DNA of 64,000 nt from Rhinopithecus roxellana (GCF_007565055.1 NC_044554.1:146257463-146321462), one strand, 5' to 3'. Counted from the stretch's first letter, positions 32,651 to 44,159 are shown. The notes: generated from the letters alone by a model not told the origin. Numbers and translations are program-made.

Positions 32651-34224
32651 AAATGCTACCCTAAAAACTTCTCTGCAAAGTCATGACAATATCCTCTTCT
32701 TGCAACTCCCCTGACTTTGTGTCTTTCTGTAATGCACAGTATAATTTATAAAAGTGTGAGCAACTGTGGAATTGTTCTCCTAATAGATTCTGAAGATTCC
32801 AATTTCCATTCTGCCACACAAGACTGAAAATCCACTTGTGCTCACTTATCTGTGTCTGTACCTCATCCCCATGCTGCATCAAAAATCAGGTTCAGGTGCA
32901 GGTTAAAAGCACGCATTTACCTCCGGAATATGGGACTTATTAAATATCTCTCCACAATTAACATCACCATATCAATAAGAATTATCATTAGGTCCTGTCA
33001 ATCAGGTGCTAAATTTTGCTTCAGGGAAACAAAACAATTTAAATTATAGCAAGTGCTCCCCTTCTTTTTTACTTGCTTCTCTTTAAATTGGATAATTATG
33101 TGGCTTTTCATTAGATTCCTCTAAGCATAATAGATCACGATATTCACCCTTTGACCTTGGTGATGAATGTCTCTGGTGAAAACATGTGACAAGCAGTGTT
33201 CTAATGAGAACAAAATACTGGATAACTGGAAATCTTGTATAATGAAAGGAGGAAGCAGGAGGGAAACATAACCTTTAAGGTTGATGCACAAAATATATTT
33301 GTAATGAGGCAATAATATGGGCTGGAGAGAAAAGGGGCTAGTTTTGTTTCTAATAGTGTGGATGGAAACGATGATTTTTCTCCTTTGGAATGTGAAAAAC
33401 AGTGGAGAAACAGACATTTCAGGAAAGCTGTGCATCAGAAAATTCTGGTCTCGACTGAATTGTAAGCACAGATGGAGTGAATCTGCTGGCCTAAGGGGGG
33501 ATTCAAATGACTCGCTGAGCCTTGGAACACCTGCACATGGCAGTCTGAGGGTACCTCTCATTGTATTGCTTTCTTTATGGGAGTTCCAAGTGTAAGGACA
33601 GCTTAAAAAGGAAACAGTTTGGTCTCAGGGGATCTATAATTGTATTGGGGCTGTCAAGAAAGGACAAGAGATGAATGGGACACCCCCAAAACTTTCCAAC
33701 CTTCCTCTCTTGGTCAGTCTCTGAACAACCTGCCCTGTTGGAGCTGGGACACCACCTACGTCTTCAAAGTCCTCTTTCTCTGGTGTGAAGAGAAGTTGGG
33801 GCATCCTAAAGGTGGCCCTGGAATGTCGCCAGAGGTCAGGGACAGGCCAACGACCTCTAGCTTCTTCTTCTTGGTTCCTCCCCCAAACCCCTGCACACCT
33901 GGATTTCCTGGATGGCTACTTATTGGGCTGACCCAGGGACAGCTTTGCTCCTTGTGGTGATGGATGGGGGACTTCCCATCAAATCAGCCCTTGGTACTGT
34001 GATTTGCTCTGGAGTCATGGAGACAGGTACTTTGCTTCTTTTAGATTTCCTGGATGCTTCTCTGTCCATTTACGTTATACAGCACAAGGGTAGCCCATTG
34101 TAAAGCCATTCATCAAGGGTATGGATTTGCTGTATCATCTAAGGACATGGGTTTGTGGCAGGAGCTACTTGTTAAATGCACAAGCTAGGCTGTGCTTGTT
34201 TTAGAGTGGAAGAAAGAGAGCTGG

Positions 34225-34425
34225 AAACTACCACCTACTAAGCACCCATTTTGTGCCAAGCACTCTCCCAGGCTCTTGATACATGCTCTGTGATTGAATT
34301 TTCCCATCAAACCTTATCCTACTTTATGATTTGGAAAATGGCCCAACCTGACCAAGAATGACCTGAGAGCAAAGCTGGGATTTGACTGCAGCTTGGCCTG
34401 ACTCCTAAGAACATGTCCTGGAGGT
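34225..34425 (-). repeat. MIR SINE, antisense
   Basis: CTACTAAGCACCCATTTTGT, GCCAAGCACTCTCCCAGGCT, TTTATGATTTGGAAAATGGC, CAAAGCTGGGATTTGACTGC and CTGACTCCTAAGAACATGTC follow antisense MIR. Confidence 0.78.
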
Positions 34426-34429
34426 TAAA

Positions 34430-36015
34430 GGTAGCACAGAATGTAACACTTTTACCCTCTCTCAAGAACCATGCCTTTACTGTAACATTATCCCCAGCTT
34501 ACCTTTCCAGGTCTTGATGGAATCAATTTGGATTATACAGACTTAATATTATTACCATCAATCTTGCTAGTTGTACGGTTTATTTTGTTTAACAGAAGAC
34601 ATGTAAGAGAAGAAACAGCTGCCTCTATAAATTGATTTCTTCCGGTGAATTCCAGTTTGGGAGAAGAATTTGCGGTGAATGATGTATGTGCTTACAGTGG
34701 ATTAAGAAACCGACCAGGCTCAAAACCATGGTTCCTTTTGTTTATCTGCAGATCTGTCCTGTTTAAGGCAAAATTCACCCTGGGCCTTCACCCCTGACCT
34801 CTACCAGGTGACTTTTCATGGAGACATTCTCACGGCCAGCAATCCTTCAACTCTTTCCACAGAAGGCTGCCAGGAAGAGAAATGTCCAAAGTCCATTTTG
34901 AGCTCTCAGCCTGGGATTTAGCTGCGATTTTTCATGGTCACTGGGCAATTACTGGCATACAAAGCCAAGGAGAAGCAAGAGAGGGAAGGCTCTGCTTCTC
35001 TAGTGAGATCATCATCTTTCCATCAGTCACTGTTAGAGACATCTCTGGTTTCTGTGCCCAGCCTAACTGCACAGAAAAGAGATCTTCTGGCTTCTCCCTA
35101 GTTACCCATATGCGGAGAAACAGAAAACGATGGGTAATCATGGTTGTTGTAAGTACTTGGGGGTTCCAGAAGGTGTCCCTAAGAACTCTATAAAGAGGGG
35201 CTGTCGTTTCTCTGAGATTTAAACCTTTAGCACAAAACGGATCAGAGTGGAGGTGCTGGAAGTCATCCGAAGGAGCCGAAATAGTTTCCAAGCCCACACT
35301 CTCAATTGCAACTTGTTTGAACATTTTATTAGCAAATCTAAAGAAATAATGTTTTGATCAGAAAGGAGAGGGTTTACTCAGCATGGAAGCAGGACAAAAA
35401 ACGGGACTCAAAGGCAAATGTTAGCAGGGCCTGCCCAAACCTTGTCCAAAAGAGAAGGAGCTAAAGTCAATTGACTTGGGTAATTTCTCGGCCTCTTGAA
35501 AGATGCATCTCCAATATGGTGACAGAAACCATAGATATCACATGTCTGTAATCAACAGATTTCAAGGATTCAGGTCCCGTTGGGAAGAACATCCCATCCT
35601 GTCATGGTGCCACTTAAACACTTAAGTTTTCCTGTCTAAATTCAATGTTCACCACACCTTGTCTTCTGGTTGCCTTGTTGCTGCTGAACATTTGTCAACA
35701 GAAAGCAGACAGGATGATGACACTGTTGTAGACCATCTCTGATAGTGATTGCTTATTAAAAATGTCAGTGCTGTGTTTTGATCTTATACATACATGCCTG
35801 TGCTTTTGAGGTATAGCCATGAAAAGTTGGGCCAGTTCTCATGAGTTGTCACCCTGCTGACAAATGCAGGGTGCTGAGCCTTTGACTTAGGGCTGAATAC
35901 CAGCCCTGGACAGTGGGAGCACAGCAAGCTGGTGCCTGCTAAGGAGGCTCCCCATGGAAAAGCTGCTGCTGCTTCACCTCAGCATCTACCTTGACACAGT
36001 TGCTATCCTGTAAGT
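34430..36015. other. Unique sequence
   Basis: No repeat or gene recognised in about 1.6 kb. Overlapping open frames at 34882-35193 (+) and 34938-35324 (-) have no recognised domain. Confidence 0.45.
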
Positions 36016-36019
36016 GGTT

Positions 36020-36525
36020 TTTTCTTACCGTTTTAACTAGTTTTAAGTGAACAGTTCAGTGGCATTAAGCATATTTACATTATTGTGCAACAGTCACCAC
36101 CAGCCACGTCCAGAACTTCCTCCATCTCCAGAACATTCTCCCAAATGGAAACTCTGCACCCATTCAATAACTCCTTGTTGTCCCCTCCCCACAGTTTCTG
36201 GTTGCCACCATTCTACGTCATCTACGAACTTGACTATTCCAGGTACTTTATGTAAGTGAAACCATACAATGTTTGTCGGTTCGCGTGGGGTGTATTTCAC
36301 GTTGCATAATGTCTTATGGTTCATCATGTCATGACATGTGTCAGAATTTCCTTCTGTTTTAAGGTTGAGTAATACTTTGTTGTATGTATAAACCACATTT
36401 TGTTCATCTATTTACTGATGGACATTTAGATTATTTCCACCTTTTGGTTCTTGTGAATAATGCTGCTGTGATATGGGTATACAAATACCTGTTCAAGTCC
36501 CTGCTTTCCATTCTTTTGAGTATGA
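36020..36525 (-). mobile_element. L1M 3'-region fragment, antisense
   Basis: ACAGTTCAGTGGCATTAAGC, ATTGTGCAACAGTCACCACC, CAGTTTCTGGTTGCCACCAT, AGGTTGAGTAATACTTTGTT, CATTTTGTTCATCTATTTAC and TGTGAATAATGCTGCTGTGA match antisense L1M. Confidence 0.85.
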
Positions 36526-36609
36526 GAGAAAGCATTTTAAATCTCTACAGTAGTAATACTTGATCTTCTCATAGTGTGCTATGGTTTGTGGTGCCTGTAA
36601 CATATTTAT

Positions 36610-36760
36610 CTGGTCCTGTGAAGTAGATTGGTAGGTGGGTAGACAGGGCTATTGCCTTCATTTTGCTGAAGGAAAATTGAGATGTAAAGAGGTCAAGCAG
36701 GGAGCCTAGATCCAAAGCTGGCTTTCTAACCACCAGCCAAGGGCTTTCTTCACACCAAGT
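36610..36760 (-). repeat. MIR SINE, antisense
   Basis: CTTCATTTTGCTGAAGGAAA, ATTGAGATGTAAAGAGGTCA, AGATCCAAAGCTGGCTTTCT and ACCACCAGCC follow antisense MIR. Confidence 0.68.
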
Positions 36761-36784
36761 CAACTCTCAGGGCAGCAGCAATGT

Positions 36785-36868
36785 GTACCTTATTAACCGC
36801 TGCACCCCAGGTCCTAGCACAGGGCTGGTCCATAACAGGCGCCCAATAAACACCTGTTGTGTGAACAC
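36785..36868 (+). repeat. L2 LINE 3' tail
   Basis: GCACCCCAGGTCCTAGCACA, GGGCTGGTCCATAACAGGCG, CCCAATAAACACCTGTTGTG and TGAAC match the L2 tail well. Confidence 0.8.
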
Positions 36869-36869
36869 C

Positions 36870-37344
36870 GCCCCCGGTGCCCCAGTAGCCAATAGCATGG
36901 GTGTTGCATGGATCACGGTGGAACACATTTGTTAATTTGGTTGAAGACCACTGTAAAGTTTCTGAGGGAGATCAGCTAGTTTCATGACTGGCTGATGGAG
37001 ATCCACCGGATAGAGGTGATGATTTCACCCACTCCTTTCATCCCAGTGAGCTCCACATTCCCTATTTCTGTGGCAAGTTAATTTGTGATTATGCTGAGGA
37101 GAGAAATACTCCTAGACCAACTGATTGACTGCAGAAAGAAACCTGAATGTACTGAGGAATGAGAGCTATAACAGGCTATCTCTTGCCCTGTAGTTACCCC
37201 GAAGAGAACCACAGGTTCATCCTACTTTGGTTATCTGGCTAGGTATGAATCATGACCCCTAAGGAAAAACAAACCTTAGTATTGTCATAATCTGACTTGG
37301 AAGAAAATGCAATGAATATCTTTCATTTTCATGGTACAAAGGAA
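36870..37344. other. Unique sequence
   Basis: Nothing recognised. Confidence 0.4.
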
Positions 37345-37482
37345 AGTACCTCATGCCTATTTAAAATATTATAGCAAAGTGTGACATGTGCATTCTGTAT
37401 TCTCTCTATCCTATACCTATCATTTAAAGTTGCTCCTGAAGTAAGTCATTTGGCTTTCCAACAAGGACATTCTTTCATTTTA
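37345..37482 (+). repeat. Direct duplication, copy A (138 bp)
   Basis: Aligns without gaps to 38605-38742, exactly 1,260 bp downstream, with 12 mismatches by hand count (about 91% identity). The last 42 bases are identical. I recognise no repeat family in it. Confidence 0.92.
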
Positions 37483-37870
37483 TGGAAACTGGGAGAGATG
37501 CTTTGTCTTCCGAAGTATCTGGAGATTTCTTCCTCATTCCCAAACTCTTTCATCATCAAAACTACACAGCTTCTCACGGTCACTTACTTCGTTAAGTTTG
37601 AACATAAGGAAAACCAATTCTCCAACAAAGGATGCAGAGTTCATGTTGTGCTCAACTCTGCCAGATCATGGGCTTATCAACCATAGGTTTGGAGGAGCCT
37701 GGGAACAACCACATCCAATATACCTTTGGGAGAATTCCATCCACTATGTATCTTTCTCACCCTTGTGATGGTTTGAGAGGCAGAGGTACCTACCCAGACC
37801 AAGTTGAGCTCTGGAGGTAGAGCCTGGTGTTTCTGAACTCTTCAAGAGGTCCGTGACCTGAATCAGCGTC
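37483..37870. other. Unique sequence
   Basis: No feature recognised between copy A and the L1 3' end. Confidence 0.4.
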
Positions 37871-37874
37871 CTGA

Positions 37875-38045
37875 TTTAAAAGCAGTAACGGGTAACACAA
37901 AGGATAAATGCTTGACGGGATGGAGACCCCATTTTCTATGATGTGATTATTACACAATGTGTGCCTGTGTCAACACATCTCATGCACCCCATAAATATAT
38001 ACACCTACTACATACCCACAAAAATTAAAGATAATAAATGCAGTG
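37875..38045 (+). mobile_element. L1 3' end, sense (MA/PB-like)
   Basis: AAGGATAAATGCTTGACGGG, GTGATTATTACACAATGTGT, CTCATGCACCCCATAAATAT, ATACACCTACTACATACCCA, CAAAAATTAAAGATAATAAA match L1 3'-end text ('gataaatgtttgaggtgatgg ... catgtaccccataaatatgtacaa'). Confidence 0.8.
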
Positions 38046-38049
38046 ATAA

Positions 38050-38604
38050 TAAATGCAGTAACCAGAGAACTTGAACTGTCTAGTGGAGCTCGTGACTTAC
38101 CCAAGGTCACACAGTCTGCTAGGGCTGCCTTCAAAGTCTTTTTAGTAGTTTTTAACCTTAGAAGAAGAAGTGGGTGATGGCAGACAGAAATCAAAAGTCA
38201 TGTAAATTGTATTTGTTTATAAGAATGTATTAGTGTGAGGAGATAGAGATGGACAAGTACTAGGACAGTGGTAACTGGACAAAGACCCCCCCGGCACTGG
38301 ACACCCTACCCTCTTCCCTGACCTCCTCCCAGAAAGGTGTCATGGAATGTTCACAGGTATTTTGCTGAATTAAACATTCCAGGAAACACTGTATAGACAA
38401 TTTGTAATTCATTGCATAATTACTGGAATTCATTGGATAACAACCAACTCTCCGTCGCGTTGTTCTCAGTGGAGACCTGGCCTGAGTATCCTCCAAGTCT
38501 GAACTTTTAGAGATGCATCCAAATCAATAGAGTCATAGACAGTTACTGTCAGAGAGCATCCAGTTAAAGGGTGAATGCCAGCGCCCATGTGTATCAATCA
38601 ATAG
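38050..38604. other. Unique sequence with a MIR trace
   Basis: TGACTTACCCAAGGTCACAC at about 38093 recalls the antisense MIR core but is short. Otherwise nothing recognised. Confidence 0.4.
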
Positions 38605-38742
38605 AGTGCCACATGCCTATTTGAAGTATTATACCAAAGTGTGACATGTGCATTCTGCATTTGCGCTATCCTATGCCTATCATTTAAAGTTGCTCCCAAA
38701 GTAAGTCATTTGGCTTTCCAACAAGGACATTCTTTCATTTTA
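38605..38742 (+). repeat. Direct duplication, copy B (138 bp)
   Basis: Second copy of the 37345-37482 block, same orientation. Sequence outside these limits does not align between the copies. Confidence 0.92.
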
Positions 38743-39008
38743 CAACGTACAATATATTTGTAACGACCTGTCATTTTTCTGAATTCAGTTCACCACCCTT
38801 GCAGGACGGAGAAGGACTGCCGTAAATGCAAGAGGGGTACCAAGGGCAGCCTGTCCCTCTGTGGGCTTGTGTGAAGGAGGAGGAAGGGAAGATGGGGGAT
38901 GGCTTACACAGGTCCAGACAGCCTATGCTGGTCTCCATTACTGCTGAGCCCTGGCCAGGCATCTCTGGGGGCCCATGGTCAAGTGTTAGGTTAAAAGTTG
39001 TGATTTCA

Positions 39009-39332
39009 GGCCAGGCTCAGTGGTTCACACCTGTAATCCCAGTACTTTGGGAGGCCGAGGTGGGTGGATCACTTGAGGTCAGGAGTTTGAGACTAGCCTG
39101 GCCAATATGGGAGAAAGATGGGTGAAAGAGAGATGGGTGAAATCCCATCTCTATAAAAAATATAAAAATTAGAAATTAGTCGGGTGAGGTGGTGGGCACC
39201 TGTCATCCCAGCTACTGTGTAGGCTGAGGCAGGAGAATAGCCTGAGCCCGGGAGGCAGAGTTTGCAGTGAGCCAAGATCGCGCCACTGCGCTCCAGCCTG
39301 GGTGACAGAGTGAGACTCTGTCTAAAAAAAAA
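39009..39332 (+). mobile_element. Alu, sense, with local internal duplication
   Basis: GGCCAGGCTCAGTGGTTCAC to a short A tail. Target-site duplication GTTGTGATTTCA (38997-39008 and 39334-39345). In the left monomer the usual 'catggtgaaa' block is replaced by repeated AGATGGGTGAAA units (about 39116-39141). Confidence 0.94.
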
Positions 39333-39379
39333 TGTTGTGATTTCAGAGTGATTCTAGGGTTACCTTCTTGTGGGAAAAG

Positions 39380-39585
39380 AAAGGAAGCTCACATTTAGTG
39401 AGCAAGTACTATGTTCCAAGCACCATCCATCCTTCATTTCATTTAATCCTCACAATAACTCTAGAAGTTAATTTTACTTTTCCATTCTATTCCTAAGAAA
39501 ACTGAGATTCAAGAGATTTAAAAACTTGGCCAAGATCACACAGTAACTAAATGGAAGGGCTGAGACTTGACATCTGAGTTGCTGC
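39380..39585 (-). repeat. MIR SINE, antisense
   Basis: AAGTACTATGTTCCAAGCAC, TTTAATCCTCACAATAACTC, CCTAAGAAAACTGAGATTCA, CTTGGCCAAGATCACACAGT, GGGCTGAGACTTGACATCTG follow antisense MIR. Confidence 0.9.
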
Positions 39586-39589
39586 TTTC

Positions 39590-39900
39590 TCAGGTTGATG
39601 GAAGTTAACTGTGGGCTTTGGTCAATTACTTTTGTTTTGGAGAGAGGTAACCAGGCAGTGGCTGGCATGAGAAGATTCTTTTCCTAGGCAAGGGAATAGA
39701 GGGCAGAAATAAACTCGTCTTGGTCATTCCGAGGGTGGGGGGATGGACAAAAGGGGAATGCAGCGACACCATGTGTTCAAAGTCATTTTTTTGTTATCCA
39801 TGGGCATTATCAAGGTCTTAAATGTTGAGCTGGCAATGAACGGCTAGAGCAGACATAGGTTTTGTTTTTCTTGTTCATGCAGGTGCTTTAAAAAGTGGGT
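39590..39900. other. Unique sequence
   Basis: Nothing recognised. Confidence 0.4.
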
Positions 39901-39904
39901 TCAA

Positions 39905-41700
39905 ATAAATATTATTCACTCAGCAAGCATTTGTTGAGCTCGTACTACCTATTAGGCACTGACACAGGAACAAACAAAACAAAGTCCCTCCCCCAAAATG
40001 GGCTTATATTCTAGTGGGGAGACAGTGAACAAATCAACAAGTAAAACCTGGTTTAACAGATAGCGATAAGCTGAATGGAGAAAAGTAAAGTACAATAAGC
40101 AAGCTCGAGGGCTGATGTGCATGTGTTTTGTACAGAGTTGTCAGGGAAGGCTTCACTAATATGGCGACACCAAGCAGGATCTAAAGGAACAGAAGGAGCA
40201 AGACATGTGACTATTGGGAAATTGTATTTCAGTAGAAGGAACAGTAAGTGCAAAGATCACAAGGCAGGGCAAGGGGCCTGTGTGGCTGAGCAAAAGGAAA
40301 GAGGGAGAGGACTCAGAGCGGTAGCTGGGGCTGGAGAACATAGGACTTTAGGCCCTGTGAGAATGATGGCTTTTATGCTGAGGTTGTCAGGGAAGTCATT
40401 AGAAGCAGAGCATTTGAATGGAGAAACGACGTGATCTGACTTTTATTTTAAAAGAGTTGTTCTGCTGCTGTGTTAAGAATAGCCTGTACTGGGACAAGGG
40501 TGGAGGCAGAGAGGCCAGTTAAGAGGCTGTTGCAGCCATCCTGGTGAGGGATGGTGGTTTGGAGCAGGGAGATGGCAGTGGAGGTGGTGAGGAGTGGTCA
40601 GAGTCTGGATAATGTGAAAATAGAGTCAGCTGGGTTTGCTGGTGGGTTGCAATGTGGAGTGTGGCAGGGGTCAAGAACGAGTAAGCTTGCATTTCTGAGC
40701 AGAGAGTAGGAGGAGCTGACATTAGTTGAGAGGGCTGCTGGAGGCGCAGGCCTGGGTGCGTGGGTGTTTATGTTGGGATGGGAAGCGGGGCTGGAATCAG
40801 GAGGTCAGGTTTGGAACTACTAAGTTCGGGATGCCTATTGACATCCAAGTAGTCATCTCTCTGGAATCTGGGGCAGTGGTCTAGTCTGGAGATATAAATT
40901 TGGGACTCGTTAGCAAATAGATGGTATTTATAGCCATGAGACTGGGTGAGATCAACTGGGGATATAATTTGGAGGGAAAAGAGGACCAAGGACCCAGCCC
41001 TGGGCACTGTAATTTTTAGAGGCTGAAAAAACGAGAAGGAACCAGTTGGAGACAGAGAAGGAGCAGTGTCTGGGGAACCCAGTGAAGAAACGACTGAGAG
41101 TTCAATCCATATGAGGATGGAGGCTTGGCCACTGCATTTACAACACAGCAGCCATTGGTGGCCTCAACTACAGCGGTTCTGGGGAAGGATGGGGGCTAAT
41201 CCTGAATGGAGCAGGTTCAAGAGAAGATGGGAGAAGGGGCAATGAGGTCTTCCAGTGTAGACACCATTGAAGAAGGGTGCTGCAAAGAGGAGAGGGAAAT
41301 GGGGCAGGAGTTGAAAAATGCGATTAAGCAAGGATTTTTTGTGTGTGTTTTTAAGATGAGAGAAATTGCTGCAGGTTTGTATGCTGATGGGATTGATATG
41401 ACAGAGGGGCACACAATGAAGAATGTATGCTTCACAGGTCAGAGGGAGGGGAAGAAGTTCTGAAACAGCATCCTGGGGGCCGTGACGGGGAAGCCCTGGT
41501 GCACAGGAGGGGCTCGGCCTGGATAGCAGCGGGAGATCTGCTGGCAGAGTCGGTGGGAGGCAAGGCGGACAGGCACAGGTAGGCAGGGCAGAAGCGCCAG
41601 GAGTGTGCACTTGAGTCCAGGCCAGCAGTGCAGAGCAGGACAGAAGCAGAGGTGCTGCAAGGTTGAGAAGAAAGGAAAAGGTACAAAACAGTCACCCACA
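39905..41700 (-). mobile_element. Long L2 LINE relic, antisense (~1.8 kb)
   Basis: Antisense L2 from its tail (CAAGCATTTGTTGAGCTCGT; TATTCTAGTGGGGAGACAG) through GTCAGGGAAGGCTTCAC, GGAACAGTAAGTGCAAAG, AGGCTGTTGCAGCCATCCTG, ATGGTATTTATAGCCATGAG, and into the RT region (TTTGTATGCTGATGGGATTG). This is the longest ancient element in the window and covers the 3' UTR plus part of the ORF2 RT domain. The far (right) edge is uncertain. Confidence 0.85.
40768..41440 (-). pseudogene. L2 ORF2 reverse-transcriptase relic
   Basis: Minus-strand open frame 40768-41007 reads LTQSHGYKYHLFANESQIYI, the L2/CR1 RT block that normally holds YADD; here it is FANE, so catalysis is lost. A second frame (41217-41435) keeps SAYKPAAISLI- and LIAFFNSCPISL-like stretches from further upstream in RT. 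Split across frames; not functional. Confidence 0.78.
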
Positions 41701-41904
41701 ACTGAGGAAGTGAATAGGCCAGAAGAAGACAGTTGGGTTTCTGGGAAGCAACAAGTGCCCATGTGAAGGAAGAGACAGTCTGTGTAAAATGAAGGAAAGT
41801 TATAAAGTTTAAAGTGAATTAAAATGTAAACTTCATATTTTGAAATGTAAAGTGAATTCACTGTAAAATGATTTAAATTCGTTAATGGCATGATTCCTCT
41901 TTTC

Positions 41905-42310
41905 TGAAACTTCCACTGATTCCTTTTAAACCCATGATGAAACCCAAACACCAAAGCAGCTGGTGTCCCCATTGCTCTTCTCCCTACCCACTCCTGCTTC
42001 CTGCCCACCAGCTGCCAGCTCAGCCCTGGGTGGTCTCCTCTGGGTCCTCCAGCGCCTCTGAAGTCTGTAGTTTCCATTCACTCAGTTTCCTTTGTTTTTC
42101 CTTTACCCAAGCTCCATCTTCCCCTGACTGTCCTGCTCTTCTGTCTCTGCATTTTCATTATGCTTTAGGTGGAGCACACACTGAACAGTGGATTGTTTTC
42201 TGATTATTTTACTGGGAGAACCTCGTTTCCTCCATAGATTGGATGAGCCTGAGGTCAAGGGCGGCTCTCCTCCTAGCACTGGGCATCTACAAATATTAGA
42301 CGAATTAACT
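41905..42310 (+). repeat. Possible L2 fragment, sense
   Basis: CTTCCACTGATTCCTTTTAA, CAAGCTCCATCTTCCCCTGA and CCATAGATTGGATGAGCCTG followed by CTAGCACTGGGCATCTACAA loosely track L2. Low certainty. Confidence 0.38.
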
Positions 42311-42314
42311 AAGG

Positions 42315-43819
42315 TGAGAAAAAGAAGACAAGGCTAGCTGCTGAGGCCCGGGCAGGGCTTACTTCTCATGGCCCTAGTAATGTTCAAGGCCAGAACTGCA
42401 CAACTGCACCTTTGCAAATTCCATTCAACAGCTATTAAAAAAAGGCACCCAGGTCAGAGCGACATATAATTCTCTCTAGCCTTCCCCTTTCGCAGCTCTT
42501 CAAACACTGGATGGATTTAAGTGGAATTGCAAGATCTGCAAGGGAGGCCGGGGGTGTTTGTATTTTCTCTGTGATAGTTATCGGTGAACCAGAGAATCTT
42601 CAGCTTCCTGAAGCTGACAGAGACGTGACCCGTATTGAGGTCTCTCTACCCCCTAGGTGGCATCAAATTGAGCCCTGCACAGTTATTAGAGGGATAATGG
42701 GATTCATTTCAGCAAGGACTGCCTGGCTGGGGCCGAGCTTATTTTAATTTTCAATGTTAAACTTGTGGCTATTGCTTTTTTCACACCGATGTGCCTCACA
42801 CCTCATTTCACCGGCACATTAGGCCATTACCAGCAGTGCCTCTGTTCCCAGCACCTCTTAAACACGGAGCAATTATGCTTATGTGGTGAATGATGACGAA
42901 ACTTGGAGGAGGCAAATGCACTGGCATAGAACTTTCCTTCCAACTTCATCAGGTGTGCACTGATGAAGCACCCCGCTCAGTGAAAAACTGGGCTGTGACT
43001 CCAGTCTTCATGATAGCAGAGATATGGGGACTGTTGCCTCGTGGTCCCCAGTGTAAGCCCACCAGCATGCCACCTGAGCCAGCCCTGCTGACCCAGACTC
43101 AGTCTCCCCAGTGCTGGGCTGTGAAAACAGACCATTGAGCTTGGGAAATGAGCTGATAATGCTCTTCATCTATCTTGAAATGGGAAGTTTCCAATAGGTC
43201 TTAAGTGTGTATTAATGTACGAGAGTAATGATCCCTTTATTTACAAAGTTGTTTAATTCCTCACTTCTGTGGTCCTTGTGGGCCTGAGTGGATTTTTCAT
43301 TTACCAAATTTCTCCATAATTTTCACAGCTGCTTAAACAACCCTTGTCTTCCCCCTTCCCAATCCTTTGACTGATAGAAGAGCAAAGCAATTGCCAGGCT
43401 GACTTCCAACTCCATTTGCAGAACCTTCCTAGTTTGAAGAATGGGTTCATGTGGGGGGCCAGTGGGCCAGTGTGTGGACTGGAGTCAAGACCCGGATATG
43501 GCTCTGCATCCAGAGAGCAGTGCCCTCGCCCTTGGCCGATGACATTGCTCCCCTCCGCTCTGTGGTGGCCTCACTCCACTCCACAGCCCTCCTCTGCCTG
43601 ACCCAGTTATTGCCCAAGGCTAGCCTGCTTGCTCCCAGTGTCCCCAAATCCCTGCTTCCTACTCAACAAGTTTCAGTCATTTGCAGTGAGGGATGGGCTG
43701 TGCATATAACTCCTTTCAGAATGGCGTGTTTCTGGGTTCCTGGTTCCAGGGCTTTTCAAGCTGAAGTTTGCTACATGTTAGTGGTACTGACACAACTTTA
43801 GTGCGTTGCAACTCAAGAC
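42315..43819. other. Repeat-poor unique sequence; possible conserved element at 42480-42920
   Basis: No repeat recognised. 42480-42920 mixes retained CpGs (GACGTGACCCG, CACCGATG, CACCGGC, ACACGGAG, GATGACGAAA) with homeodomain-like AT words (TTATTTTAATTTT, GCAATTATGC). This is a composition I associate with conserved noncoding DNA; alignment is needed. No coding signal. Confidence 0.38.
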
Positions 43820-43839
43820 TTTTTTTTTTTTTTTTTTTT
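43820..43839. repeat. Poly(T) 20
   Basis: T20 just upstream of the sense AluJ; may be the remnant tail of an antisense element. Confidence 0.85.
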
Positions 43840-43851
43840 AGAAATGAAAAA

Positions 43852-44124
43852 GAGGCTGAGCATAGTGGCTTCCACCTGTAATCCTAGCACTTTGGCAGCC
43901 TGAGGCAGGTGGACCCATTAGCCCATGAATTTGAGACCAGCCTGGGCAATATAGGAGACTGTCTCTATAAAAAATTATAAAATTAGCTGGGCATAGTGGC
44001 ACGTACCTGTTATCCCAGCTACTCAGGAGCCTAAGGCAGGAGGATTGCTGGAGCCCGGGAGGTTGAGGCTGCAGTGCGCCATGATTGTATCACTGCACTC
44101 CAACCTGGGCAACACAGGGAGACC
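43852..44124 (+). mobile_element. AluJ, sense
   Basis: GGCTGAGCATAGTGGCTTCC, AGACCAGCCTGGGCAATATA, GCTGGGCATAGTGGCACGTA, TGAGGCTGCAGTGCGCCATG, CTCCAACCTGGGCAACACAG. Its poly-A tail has turned into the purine microsatellite that follows. Confidence 0.9.
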
Positions 44125-44126
44125 AG

Positions 44127-44159
<33 letters not shown>

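Larger units (their letters stand above)
30765..34220. other. Long repeat-poor stretch
   Basis: About 3.4 kb without a recognised interspersed repeat. Open frames such as 33121-33561 (-, 146 codons) have no recognised domain and are of a length expected by chance. No splice-flanked coding exon seen. Small simple repeats are listed separately. Confidence 0.45.

Noticed and set aside
33121..33561. 146-codon minus-strand open frame
   Set aside because: Same reasoning: no recognised domain, within chance expectation, AT-rich noncoding context.
41439..42077. Longest open frame in the window (212 codons, minus strand)
   Set aside because: Its 3' half lies over the antisense L2 relic and the rest has no recognised domain; the GC-rich, stop-poor composition explains it.
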